NCBI GenBank assembly: GCA_001599975.1
Contig: BCIO01000002.1
Span: 2,925,883-2,989,882 of the forward strand
DNA length: 64,000 nucleotides
Source: Cystobasidiopsis lactophilus
Lineage: Eukaryota > Basidiomycota > Agaricostilbomycetes > Agaricostilbales > Chionosphaeraceae
Direction: 5' to 3'
The position numbers and the translations under genes were made by a program. The notes beneath the pieces were generated by a model, which saw nothing but the letters and a program-made list of their open reading frames with translations, did no database searches and was not told where the DNA came from. How positions within the stretch are numbered: position 1 is the first letter of the stretch; the number at the start of each line of letters is the position of its first letter. This document shows, piece by piece, positions 51,816 to 62,186 of this stretch.

Positions 51816-53145
51816 ATGGAATACATCAGAACTACACTGGCCGAGAACTTCGGTGGCATCGCCCATAACAAGGCTCCGACGGCAGAGGAGCAATTCTGCC
51901 TCGACGATGTCCCGTCTCAGGAAGGCAAAGTTGGCGCTATCACCGGAGGCTCTGAGGGCGTTGGCTACGGCTCAACCCATACATTGCTTTCTAGAGGCAT
52001 ATCGAAGCTGTTCATCCTGTCCGTCGAGCAATCGGTGGTCGACAAGGCGTACGACGATGTCAAGCAAGAGTTCGGCGAGCAAGTGGCCAAAAGGATCACT
52101 TGGTATCAGTGTGACCTGTCCGACTGGAAGCGGGTGAAGGAAGTGGCAGAAGAGATCAAGGCGAAGACGGACCGCTTGGACATTTTGGTCTTGAACGCAG
52201 CTCGAGGTCGGTCCTGGCTCCCTCACGGATGCCCTTGAACGCCATTTGACCTATGTGTCAGGAATTATGACTGCGCAAATCACGGATGGCGTTGATCGGC
52301 ACATGGCTGTTAATCACTTCGGCCACGTCGTTCTGACGAGGTGGGTCTTACCACTCACCTGCAGCCGCCTGCTAAATCAGGCCCAAGTCACCTCCTGCCA
52401 CTTCTTAAAAAGACGGCAGAGCAAGACACCGTCCGTATTGTCGCTCTTGGTTCCAACGCGCATCAGGGTGTTTCATCCAACACCGAATTCAAATCCTTGG
52501 AAGAGATTAATGAAGACCAAGGGCCGAACGGCCAATACGGGCGTTCTAAGCTGGCTCAGGTCAGGAGCTTCTTACGTGCACGCAAGAACGAGTATCAAGT
52601 TTTTGGACAGATGCTGTACTGCAAATGGCTGGCAAAGAATTTGACGTCCGCTCACCCTAACATCTTGGCAAACTCAGTCCACCCTGGCTTTGTGTCAGTG
52701 AGTATCTTCGCTTGCTCAATTTTTCGTGCTCGCTTAACATGTTCACCGCCGCTGCAGACCAAGGCATCGAAAATCGACATCCACGAGGCTTTTCCTGTAG
52801 GAGGGTGAGATAATCATTCTTCCCAGTTCCTGCCGAGCACAACTTATGCCTTCCTAGCTACGGCATGTCAGTGCTAATGGAGCCCTTCAAGAAAGATCAA
52901 CTTCAAGGCTGGTTCGTAACCTCTCTCCATCGTGACATTGCTCAAGGCTTATGCCCTCTGTCAGCGTGTCTTCGATGTACGCCGCCACCAAGACGAAGGG
53001 CTCCGGGCAATACATCTGCCCGCCGTCAATCGTCGAAGCAGGGTCTGCCAAGTTTCAGGACGACAAGCTTGTTGACAATTTGATGGACCTCACGGAACGG
53101 ATCTTGAAGGACAGGATGCCAGAGGTCTACAGCCCGTTTGCTTGA
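51816..53145 (+). CDS. Short-chain dehydrogenase/reductase (SDR)
   Basis: NAD(P)-dependent oxidoreductase of the classical SDR/retinol-dehydrogenase-like type. The ATG at 51816 (MEYIRTTLAENFGG) is followed by the Rossmann motif AITGGSEGVGYG (TGxxxGxG). Next come RLDILVLNAARG (NAAG-like, with Arg for Gly), MAVNHFGHVVLT, RIVALGSNAHQG with the catalytic Ser, YGRSKLAQ (YxxxK) and NSVHPGFVS. The C-terminus is SGQYICPPSIVEAGSAKFQD, ending VYSPFA with TGA at 53143-53145. Five or so short introns. Length about 340 residues. The catalytic residues are all present. The substrate cannot be told. Confidence 0.82.
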
Positions 53146-53331
53146 ACACCCTGTAATAGTGATGGGATTCGTCGGTGGGCCTTCAAGGTGGGGTTCAAAG
53201 CCTTTACGAATGTTGAGCCCAGATTGGGCTAGTCATTTGGTAGTACAAAGGACCGCTCGCTTCTTACAAGAACTTGCTCCGAGATATCGGTCGTCCCATT
53301 AGGCCGTAGAACCACCACCGTTTCCGCCTCC

Positions 53332-54774
53332 CTATATCGTGAATGAGTCCTGTCCACGAGAGTCAGAGGTTGCCACCGAGCTCGCAGAGTCAAGGCAGCA
53401 CCCACTCGTTGTAGACATGCGCATACAACCCGTATGAGATCTCGACGGCCTCCACCGTCCCATCTTGGGCAGGCGAGATGCCTGAGGCCCCACGACATGA
53501 GAGTTGAGCGGTGGGCACCCGATGAGGCACTCACTGTTGAGCAACATCAAGCGCCCATTGCAGCGCGAAACCAGTCTTTTAGCTGAACCATTGTTGCCAA
53601 CAATGATCCGGTTTACACCAAGCGCCTTCGTTACTGCAACCAAAGTCAGCGCAGCCTCCCGCCAACCTGGTGATGGGCACTCACATCGAAAAACGTCTTT
53701 ACAGATTTTATCTTCTTCCCCGCGCTCGAATTGAGGATAGAAGATGGTGCCAGTGTTCGATAGAACCAGCTTTTCTCCCGCCGTGGCCGAAGACGGAACG
53801 GTCAAGTACCGCCTCAGCGGAAATGCCAGGAGGCGATTCAAGGCTTGGCGCCCGAAGGTGTTAATTTGGATTAGTGGCTCGGGTGAGGCGTCGCTACCTC
53901 CTGCGATCCATGTGCTTGAAAGTCCTGAGTGGGCAAATAAGGCGCCGGACGACCAAAGGCTATCTTGCCTCCGAGCTGAAACGGCTTCCAGCATGTCGAC
54001 TGTCCATAAGCGAGGCCGCTCTTTACGAACCCAGTTGTAGTCGGTGGGGCCCAGGAGGCCCTGCACTGGGCGCTGATAGTGTTTAGCGTAAGGCACGCGG
54101 GCGCAGAAAGTGGCGTTGTTAAGTAGGAAGTCGCCAATGGTACCTTCGCTCGAGAAAGCGAACTGTGTAGGTACATGAATGAGCATCCATCACAATCAAG
54201 GTGCAAGAAGTGAGTTCACGTGGCGTTGGCGGAGACCTCCGAAAGATTCGACCTCCTCTTCAGGTTGCCGGGACCAATCACCCAGAGCGTTCCTTCACCA
54301 TGGGTTAGCCCAAAGATTAACATAGATATACAGAATTAGAGCCCACCAAAGTTCGTGTTTGCCAATTATCACAACGACCGCTCCGCCTGAGCTGGCGGCA
54401 TCCACCTGCAGTTGTGCGAGCAGCCCTTGAACCGCGATAGTATCTGGCCCAAATCCAAAGATGTTGCCAGTAAGGACCAAAACCGTTTTGCGACCCGTCC
54501 ACCTCATCCGTTCGTCCACCAGCGAGGCCAGCGTAAGGGTCTTGACAAGCGAGTTGAAGTCCCCGAACACGCTTCCGATGGCCACCACACGCTGTGAGTA
54601 CTTCTCGTACGGGTCATAGTGAATCGGTTTGGTGGTTAAATTTAAGGCGGAGAATGAAAGCTGGGAATCCCAGAGCTCTGTGATTTCTTCCGGCGCCACA
54701 TAGTAAAAGAGGACTGGCGTCCAGCACAGGAGCGCCACGATGGCGAGCAGACAGCAGAACAGGCGCCTCGCCAT
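53332..54774 (-). CDS. Degenerate calcineurin-like metallophosphatase homologue (probable pseudoenzyme)
   Basis: Type II membrane topology: MARRLFCCLLAIVALLCWTPV is an N-terminal signal anchor. The rest aligns with fungal calcineurin-like phosphoesterases, whose usual motifs are GDxHG, TGDxxDRGP, GNHE, HGG and VGHT. Here they read AIGSVFGDFNSLVKTL, VLTGNIFGFGPDT, IIGKHELW, ALFAHSGLS and RIIVGNNGS. So most metal ligands are replaced, while the scaffold around them is kept (NALGDWS, ESFGGL after an intron beginning past HELW; RCNGRLMLLNS). The frame is open across all exons, about four introns, with no sign of a broken gene. Catalysis looks impossible by the family mechanism; a structural or regulatory role is inference. 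Confidence 0.75.
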
Positions 54775-55213
54775 CCTCCATACAGCCTGATTGGCGTATG
54801 GTGGCCGTCAGAGGTCAGAGGTTGAGAGCTAAATCCGCCTGCGCCAATCTTCAGAGGGCCCGTGCGGAAGGTGGCGGCGGAGTTGCTAAGGTTAGAAATG
54901 AAAAAGGCGCAAGAAAGACGCGTCGTCCGACGACTAGGTGTAATGCTGTCGTCCGCAAAGTGTTTGTGAGCGTCGAAGAGGGAGGCGGAAGTCTGGAAGT
55001 GTCGAAGGACAATCTTCAGAGGTGGAGGGGCGCCTTAGTGCCGGCTCGCTCGGCATGTCGGTGCGCCAGCATGGTCGGTCAAGACAAGCCCTGCTGAAAT
55101 GGGCAAACAACCAAAACACAGGCCTCGTCGCGTTCCGGCAAGAGGAGTTCCCGACCCTTGCCCAACGACGACGGCGAAGCTAAATTAAATTAGGACGGTC
55201 GAGGTCGAGTACC
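54775..55213. other. Divergent intergenic region, phosphatase-like gene and URC4
   Basis: About 440 bases. A TATA-like AT-rich patch (TAAATTAAATTAGG) lies at about 55181-55195, only about 20 bases before the URC4 ATG. No gene seen. Confidence 0.4.
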
Positions 55214-56693
55214 ATGACCGACAGCAGCCATGAGTCTGTGAAGCATCTCTTGAAGCTCCCCTTGATCAGAGAGCGGTCCACCCAAGTCGCCCAATCCCAT
55301 CTCCAATTTTGGTCGACAGACGACTCCGCTCTCCCTGCTGTCGCCGACTTCATCTTGCAGCTGATTGCGCGGGACTATGGCACCGACTACAGCTCCATCC
55401 GGCCTCACGGGCGCTGGTCGCACTTTCTCGCTCAGGGAGTGGACCGCATCTCGCCTCTGTTGGCCGCCTGGAAGGACGTCGACTCGCTTGAGCGAGTGCG
55501 GCGGATGATCGACTTGACGGTGGTCTCCGTGCTGCTTGATGCTGGTGCTGGAACAACATGGCGCTACCTGGAAAAGAGAAATGGAGCAGAAGAGATTGGC
55601 CGGAGCGAGGGCTTGGCGGTCGCGAGCTTGGACATGTTCAACTCGGGACTCTTTTCGTCTTCGTCGGCAAACAAGTGGCAGGTGGACGCAGATGGACTGC
55701 TTTCGGTAAAAGCAGAGGCCATCGTGGACGCCTTGCAAGTCTCTGAAGCCAACTCGATGCCTGGCGCCGAGGGCCGAGCCAACCTCTTGGTTCGCCTGGC
55801 TGGCGTCTTGCAGGACCTCGCCAACTCTACTTTCTTTGGAAAAAGCCAACAAAGGCCCGGGAACCTTATCGGTGGGCTTCTTTGGCACATTGCCGCTGAG
55901 CTGGCCCTCAACGACTGCGTCCAGATTTCCTTAAAAGCAAAGCCTCCGACCAAATTGTGCAGCTCCCAGACCTGTGGCAGGTGGTGATTGAGGGGTTCGC
56001 CAAGGTCTGGCCTGCAGATGCGAGCAGAACGACCCTATATGGACAAACCCTCGGCGACGTTTGGCTCTGCCCCTCCTTGCTCCCGTCGTCCACCTCTGCC
56101 GCTACGGCTTCAGAGGCCGAGAAGGAAACTGCCATGGTTCATTTCCACAAACTCTCGCAGTGGCTTTGCTATTCGCTGGTGGAAGTGTGAGCTCTTCCTA
56201 GCCATGGCCTCGAGGGCCTACCCCTAAACGATTTGGCTGCAGCATTGAGACCCTGTCGGACTACAAAGTAGCACTCAAGGAGCTCCAGACGGGCTTGCCT
56301 GAGTATCGGAACGGGGGCCTGTTCGTCGATTTTGACGTCTTCCTTCCAAAACTGTCGGCTTGGACCGACTCCCTCGGCCTTCCGCCCGTACAGAGATTGC
56401 TCGATTTACCAGCGCTGCCGGCCAGTCACCCAGCTCTTATTGAATGGCGCGCCCTCACGGTCGTCTACCTTGACCGAATTCACACATTGGTGAACACCAA
56501 ATTGGGGCAGGAGTTGGCCCTGGCTCAAGTGCTCGAAGCTGGCACTTGGAAGGCTGTAAGTATTGGAGTTTTGCTTGATTGGAAGGCGCGGCTGACGTTC
56601 AAACCTTAGGGTCGCGAGATTGCCAAGGCCAAACGAGGGGCGAGTGGTGGCGGATCTCCAGTCAATGTGCTCAGCGATGGCACTGTCTTCTAG
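55214..56693 (+). CDS. URC4: Uracil catabolism protein Urc4 (DUF1688)
   Basis: DUF1688 protein; in Lachancea kluyveri URC4 (URG3 in other yeasts) is needed to use uracil as nitrogen source by the URC pathway, though its biochemical role is not settled. Blocks matching the family are LLKLPLIRERSTQVAQSHL, SSIRPHGRWSHFLAQGVDRI, RRMIDLTVVSVLLDAGAGTT, GRSEGLAVASLDMFNSGLFS and SMPGAEGRANLLVRLAGVL. Later come LYGQTLGDVWLCPSL, HFHKLSQWLCYSLVE, YRNGGLFVDFDVF and EWRALTVVYLDRIH. The ATG at 55214 and TAG at 56691-56693 bound about 450 residues; three introns. No other URC gene lies in the window. Confidence 0.9.
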
Positions 56694-57016
56694 ATTCTAG
56701 ATTGAAACTCCATAGACCATCTTTTGCGACCTGAAACAGACTTGACCTTCCGCGACCACCTCGACCGCCGGAGCTCGGAGGGCTCGAAATCGCCTTGTGC
56801 CCCCCCCCCCCCCCCTCTCTGCCCTCCTGTCTAGGAACCCAGGCTGGCGACAATGTGAAGTTATCGTGTGCATCCATACCTCGAAACGCCAGCACGTACA
56901 AACTCATTCGCGTTCGTCACCCATTCGCGTTTAGGGCTCGCATTGCGAATCGCTTCTTTCACTGTGGCTTCCTGCTCTCTGCGTGAGCCTGAGAAGACAA
57001 GTCCTGTTCCTGTACC
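56694..57016. other. Intergenic, URC4 to amylase
   Basis: About 320 bases with the URC4 3' flank, the C homopolymer described next, and the amylase promoter. No gene seen. Confidence 0.4.
56800..56815. repeat. C homopolymer, 16 bases
   Basis: An uninterrupted run of 16 C on the plus strand, followed by a short CT-rich stretch. By far the longest G/C homopolymer in the window. Confidence 0.9.
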
Positions 57017-58900
57017 ATGACTCTTCCTAGCCAAATGCTGTCTCTCTTTGATGCTCTTCCGCTCCTTCTATCTGCCGTGGCTCTACTCCCGCGAGTCCAC
57101 GCCAGCTATATGGCACTTCCAGCGAACAAAAATGCGAGTAGACCTGGACTTCTCCGACCACGGATGCTGCTGACAGGACGTGACAGGTGATTGTTCAATT
57201 GTTCGAATGGCCTTGGGACACCATCGCCTCGTATGTCCGCCCCCCTCCTTCTTCTGCGATCTTACCTCAGTGAAAGGCCAGCGAATGCGCTTTCTTGGCA
57301 GAGGCTGGTTACGCCTTTGTGCAAACATCGCCAGCGACCGAGGCTATCGCGGGCGATCAATGGTGGACTTCCTACCAGCCGGTCTCGTACGATATCGACA
57401 GCAAATACGGCTCTCGAGATCAATACTCTTCAATGGTCAAAGCATGTAAGGAAGCGGGTGTCGGTGTTTTGCAGGATGGTGAGCAGGGTCGTCTCGTTCC
57501 TTAATTTTAGTGGCATTGACCGGATTCGCAGTCGTGCTTAACCACATGACCGGTGGAAGTGGTACCACTTCATCTGGAAAATCTTACTCCAAATATTCGT
57601 ACTCGGCTGTCCCTTCCAGCGAGGCGAACTTTCACTTCTGCGCTGGCAATGGCGTCGCCGCCGACGTGACAGACTACAACAATGCCACTAACGTGCGGTT
57701 CTGCGAGCTCGTGGGCCTCTCCGACTTGGCGACAGAGCAAGATGCGGTCCGCAAAGTCCAGACAAACTATCTCAACGACCTTGTGTCGCTGGGCGTGGCT
57801 GGATTTCGGATAGATGCTGCGAAACACATGCCAACTGACGATATCGCCGCTGTCCTAGCCGGAGTGACAGGATCGTATTTCGTCACCCAAGAGAGTGAGC
57901 AGCTTTTTACTCTTGCGCAGTCTCGAAAGTGATCTTTCGGGCCTACGCCCTAAGTTTCGGGAAATGGTGGCGCTGTGAAGCCAGCCGAGTACATTCAAAA
58001 CGGAGCTGCTATTGCGTTTGCACGAGCTGGTATTATTGCAGATGTGTTCTTGAACCCGACTCCTGTAGGTGGGCTCGAGTGTAAGCCAGTCGTTTTAGCT
58101 GACAGCCTGCTTTGCTAGATAAGCAAACTCTTGGAACCTGACGCCGGTTCGTATGACCTACCTTCAGCGTCTGGTAATATTCTTGTCGCCAACCAAGACT
58201 TGGAGCGCTCGACCGGCTCCCTCAACTCCTCGTCACCGAGCAACGCCTATGTGCTGGCCACGCTTTTCACCCTGGCTTCAGACTATGGCGTCGCGTGCAC
58301 TGTTTTTTCTGGGTATAACTTCAGCAACTACGACCAGGGTGGTCCGCAAGGCAACCCGACCTGCTTTGCAAACGGGTGGCGCTGTGAGCACCGGTGGGAT
58401 GTGAGCCCTCTCCTTCTTCTCGTGTTTGAATGTTAATCCAGCTGATTGTCTGATAGGCTATTGTTGCAATGATTGGGTTTCACAATGCGGTCGCCGGAAG
58501 CGCTGTCTCTCATTCTTTCTCACCCTCCGCTGAACGCCTGGCTTTTTCAAGGGGCTCGGCTGGCTTTTTTGCCGTAAACAAAGGCGACTCGCCGTGGGCC
58601 GACATCTTCACCACCGGCCTTTCTATTGGCCAGTACACGGACATAATCCATAACACGTCCGTCGTGGTGGACGGCTCCGGCGTACTCCAGGCAACCGTCC
58701 CCCCTTTCGATGCCGTCGCTATATACCTTGATCCTGCCCCGGTTTTGGACTCAGATGCTTCTACGACATCCTCAATGCCAAGTCAGCCATCCGCGGCTAG
58801 CACCCCTTCATCAGCAGATGGCAAGCCCACCTCTCTCGGCCTGCTCTCCTCCGGCGCCAGAAGAATGTTAAAGCAAGGGCGTCGCCCCAGACATGGTTAA
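57017..58900 (+). CDS. Secreted alpha-amylase, GH13
   Basis: Hydrolyses alpha-1,4-glucans outside the cell. The ATG at 57017 opens a signal peptide (MTLPSQMLSLFDALPLLL, then SAVALLPRVHA). Over introns: VIVQLFEWPWDTIAS, LAEAGYAFVQTSPATEAI, WWTSYQPVSYDIDSKYG (typical amylase N-terminal blocks), DVVLNHMTGG (region I), GFRIDAAKHM (region II, nucleophile Asp), SYFVTQEIFG (region III, acid Glu) and ILVANQDLERS (region IV). Region IV has Gln where amylases have His (NHD); the catalytic Asp is kept. A Ser/Thr-rich tail and a basic end (KQGRRPRHG) follow the C-domain; TAA at 58898-58900. About six introns; the first exon join (about 57130-57186) is not settled. Confidence 0.85.
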
Positions 58901-58978
58901 AGGATCGGACCGTTATGGGCCAAACCGATGTGCCAAAACCTTGTATTGCAGAACGGCAGACTTGACTTTGTTTCCCCC

Positions 58979-60359
58979 TCACACAATGACACACTCTTCC
59001 TTAGGCCGTTCGGCCAAGAAAGCAATCTCGCCCTCAATCACCAGGGTGCCTTCTGGGTCCAGCCAGGGAGAGTTTCTGTGCTCGTCGTTTTGAGCGCGCG
59101 ACTTGAGAAGGAAGGCTTCTACGTACGGCTGGACAAATGACTTCGGCGTCCATTTCGATGACTTCGTCGCCAAAGGCACCAGACAAATAGGTGACTTGTA
59201 AATGTTGCTGTGCGTCTCAATCACTTCTGTGGTCTTCGCCAGGAAGGCGACCTCTTCCGCGGTGGACTTGCCCGGGGCGCGCACCGTGAGCGTGCTTTGC
59301 ACCCAGACCGGACCGGCACCCAGCACCTTCAAAAACCAGACGTCTTGGTAATGAGATTGATTGAGCTGAGCCACTGGTTTGTGAGACGTTCACTCTATTT
59401 ACCCAGACGCAAGGGAAGCGCACCGATAAAATCACCCAGCGTCCCGCCAGAACGAATGACTCTTCTAAATGGTCTGATGCCGCTCTACGCATGGCGACCT
59501 TGTGAAATTCGATTCGAACGCGGCCTGAACCGTCAAGTTCAGCCTTTGGCGGCAAGCTGGTCACCGCAATTGCACCAGGTGGGATTGCCAGATTGAGGAT
59601 AGCTTCTGGCTCTCCTCCCCGTCGATCGGATTTGGGTCGACGCCGAATGATTTGGAAGAGCTCGTTCTCTGACGTCGCACGACAGGCATCAAGGGCATCG
59701 GCCTCGGCTTCCGTCCTGCCGCCTTGCATGGTCACCACTTGGCCCTAGTGCGACCTGAAGAGACACCCACGAGAGCTCGAAAGAAAGGAGGAAGTCCAAA
59801 ACAGATGACGAGTATGCATTCCTCCCTGTACTGATCGTGAGATGATGGTGGCGAGCGGGCGGAGAGCGCTCACTCTTGATGATCATCCAGTACAGGGGGG
59901 TGCGGCCATTCATGGACCTGAATGTCAGAATTGAGCTCTTTTGGAACAACCAAGAAGAGGGCAGGCCACGGACTTCTCTTGCGAAATGGACTCGAACGAG
60001 AGGCCGCGCTCCTGGCAAGTCTGAAGGCATTGTTGCAGAATAGCCAAGCGCTCGGGCGAATCATCGTTCGATACGACATCGTGAATGAGTCCTCGAACCA
60101 CGACGAGCGTATCCTCCCTTTTCCTGTCGTCCGGGGTTGAGATCCCGAAAACGCGACCGACGCTCCTAGCGAATGACTTGGACGACGAGGAGCGAAGTGG
60201 CTGCGAGGCGATTCCAGAGCCAGCAACTCCCCTTTCAGACACTGCAGAGGAGCGGCGAGAGTGGGATGGTCCGGCCTGGGCATTGGCGGAGAAAGAATAA
60301 GGCGGTGGCGAGACTTGATTATCATGCTCTGGCTGCTGCGAAGTGTTGGGGCGCCCCAT
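58979..60359 (-). CDS. Uncharacterised family, tandem copy A (PPxY protein)
   Basis: No function known. ATG 60359; N-terminus MGRPNTSQQPEHDNQ, then SPPPYSF (a PPxY motif) and a Ser-rich stretch. A helical block follows: VVRGLIHDVVSNDDSPERLA, ILQQCLQTCQERGLSFESIS. Over introns: NGRTPLYWMIIKRRNAYSSS, VLDFLLSFELSWVSLQ (ankyrin-like pair of helices). Next come DALDACRATSENELFQIIRR, probably a beta-rich domain (ILNLAIPPGAIAVTSLPPKA, GSGRVRIEFHKVAMRRAAS), QDVWFLKVLGAGPVWVQSTL, and the end NSPWLDPEGTLVIEGEIAF with PKEECVIV, stop at 58979. All blocks recur in copy B, with introns at the same places. About seven introns. Confidence 0.7.
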
Positions 60360-60677
60360 TGTGTCTTTTTGGGTTGGAATAGGTATTGATGGACGACGCA
60401 GAGTGGCCTTTGGTGGAAGAGGAAGCTACGTTGTGCACAGCCTTCGAACGGGCTCAATTTCACGTGGCTGGCGGCGAAATTGGCGAAGCTTCGAACGCAC
60501 TCAAACTCAAGGCGATAGAGGCAGCATGAGTACGAGGCAAAACAACATTTGACAGTGGCCTTCATTTGCGGAAACCCACAACGCGCTTGCGAGAGTTCGG
60601 TGGCAAACAGTGCGAGAACTCGGTGGCGACGAGCCCTTCGCCCGCTGACCACTTGGACCAACTTACAGACCTACCAT

Positions 60678-61989
60678 TCAGGCAATGATGCATTCGTCAG
60701 GCCGCTTGGGCTCCTCAGCAAGAAAGGCGATCTCCCCTTCGATGACCAAAGTGCCTTCAGGGTCCAGCCAAGGAGAGTCTCTGTACCACCAGTTAGATAC
60801 TCGCTCGGAAAAATGTCAAGACGATGTCTTTACGCACGGTTGAACTAGAGCCCTGGGCGACCAGTCCGACGATGTCACTAGCGGGACCACCTGGCCTTCG
60901 ACAACTCGTGGCCTGGAGTCGCTCCACACATCGTCCACCTCCAGTGTCTTCGCCTCGAACGTGACCTCCTCCACTTCCGAATTTCCCAGCGCACGGACGG
61001 TCAGGGTACTCTGTACCCAGGACGGTCCGGTGCCCCTCACACACAACAGCCAGGTGTCGTCGTAATGTCGTTGATTTGCCAAGTGGAGCTTTTACCGAAG
61101 CGTGAGCCAATCAAGAGGAGCACGGTGGCACCTTGAACTCACAGTCAGGGCCACTTGGCGGCCAGCGAGGACAAAATGTTCTTCTAGGCGGGGGCACGCT
61201 GCTCTTCGTAAGGCGACCTGGTGGAACTCGATTCGAATTTGTGCTGAGCCGTCAAAGCCAGCCTTGGGCGGTAGCTTGGTAACCACTACAGCTGACGGAG
61301 GGATGCGAACGTTGAGAAGAATGTTGGCGCCTAGACGAGGCCGATTTGGGAGCCGCCGGATGACTTGGAACATCTCATTGTCTGCAGTCGGTATGCACGC
61401 ATCGAGAGCATCTTCAAAAGTACCGGGCCTGGTTCTTAGGGTCAGAGGCGGGCAGACCTGGACAAGAACAACGCAGACGAAAGATCCAAAGAGAAGAGGT
61501 AGTCCAGGACGGCTGTAGAGCGCGCGTTCCGTCCTGCTTGCTCATAAGCACGATAGAAGATGCATGTGCACCATAACCTTACTTTTCAGAACGATCCAGT
61601 AAAGTGGTGTGTGCCCGCTCAAAAACCTGGCCGCTGCGCTGTGAGTGGGATGATGTTGGCACGTCAAGGGATTGGTCTCACCTATCCTTCATGATAGGTC
61701 CAATTGCGAACCCACATTTTCGGCAGGCATCAAGACACTGCGTCAACATGGCCAGGGTCTCGGGCGAGTCTTCATGCGAGACGACTTCTTGGAGGATCTG
61801 CCGCACCACCTTGAGCTTCTCTGCCTCCGTCTCATCATCAGACTTCAAGGCTTCTAATGCACGGAGCCCTTCCTCTGAAAGTCTGAGCGTCGGCTCGGTG
61901 GCAGAGAGAGAGGCGGATAAAGCTGTCGCATAAGACGGCGGTGAGCCTGGAGCAGCCTCTGGCGCAGTTGGCGATGTGGAAGTCCCCAT
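60678..61989 (-). CDS. Uncharacterised family, tandem copy B (PPxY protein)
   Basis: Paralogue of copy A, immediately upstream on the same strand. ATG 61989 (MGTSTSPTAPEAAPG), then SPPSYAT, again a PPxY motif at nearly the same distance from the start. Blocks: KLKVVRQILQEVVSHEDSPE, LAMLTQCLDACRKCGFAIG, over introns SGHTPLYWIVLK, RRNARSTAVLDYLFSLDLSS, DALDACIPTADNEMFQVIRR, VRIPPSAVVVTKLPPKAGFD, QIRIEFHQVALRRAACP, DTWLLCVRGTGPSWVQSTL, and the end DSPWLDPEGTLVIEGEIAF with PDECIIA, TGA at 60678-60680. The C-terminal block is identical to A over about 20 residues while the N-terminus has drifted. Function unknown. Confidence 0.7.
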
Positions 61990-62186
61990 CCGGACCGCTT
62001 CGAAAGTCTTGAAGAATACGAAAGGGAGAACAGAGCCAATGCAATTCTGAAGCGGAAGTTGCATTGTCGTCGGTCCAGCCGCCCACGGGTTAGGGAGGCT
62101 GATCACAAGCTTTGTGGAGAACAGCACAAAGGAACCAAGAGGAACGACACTGTTTCAGATAGAAAGTAAGCTGGACGGAGATTGCT

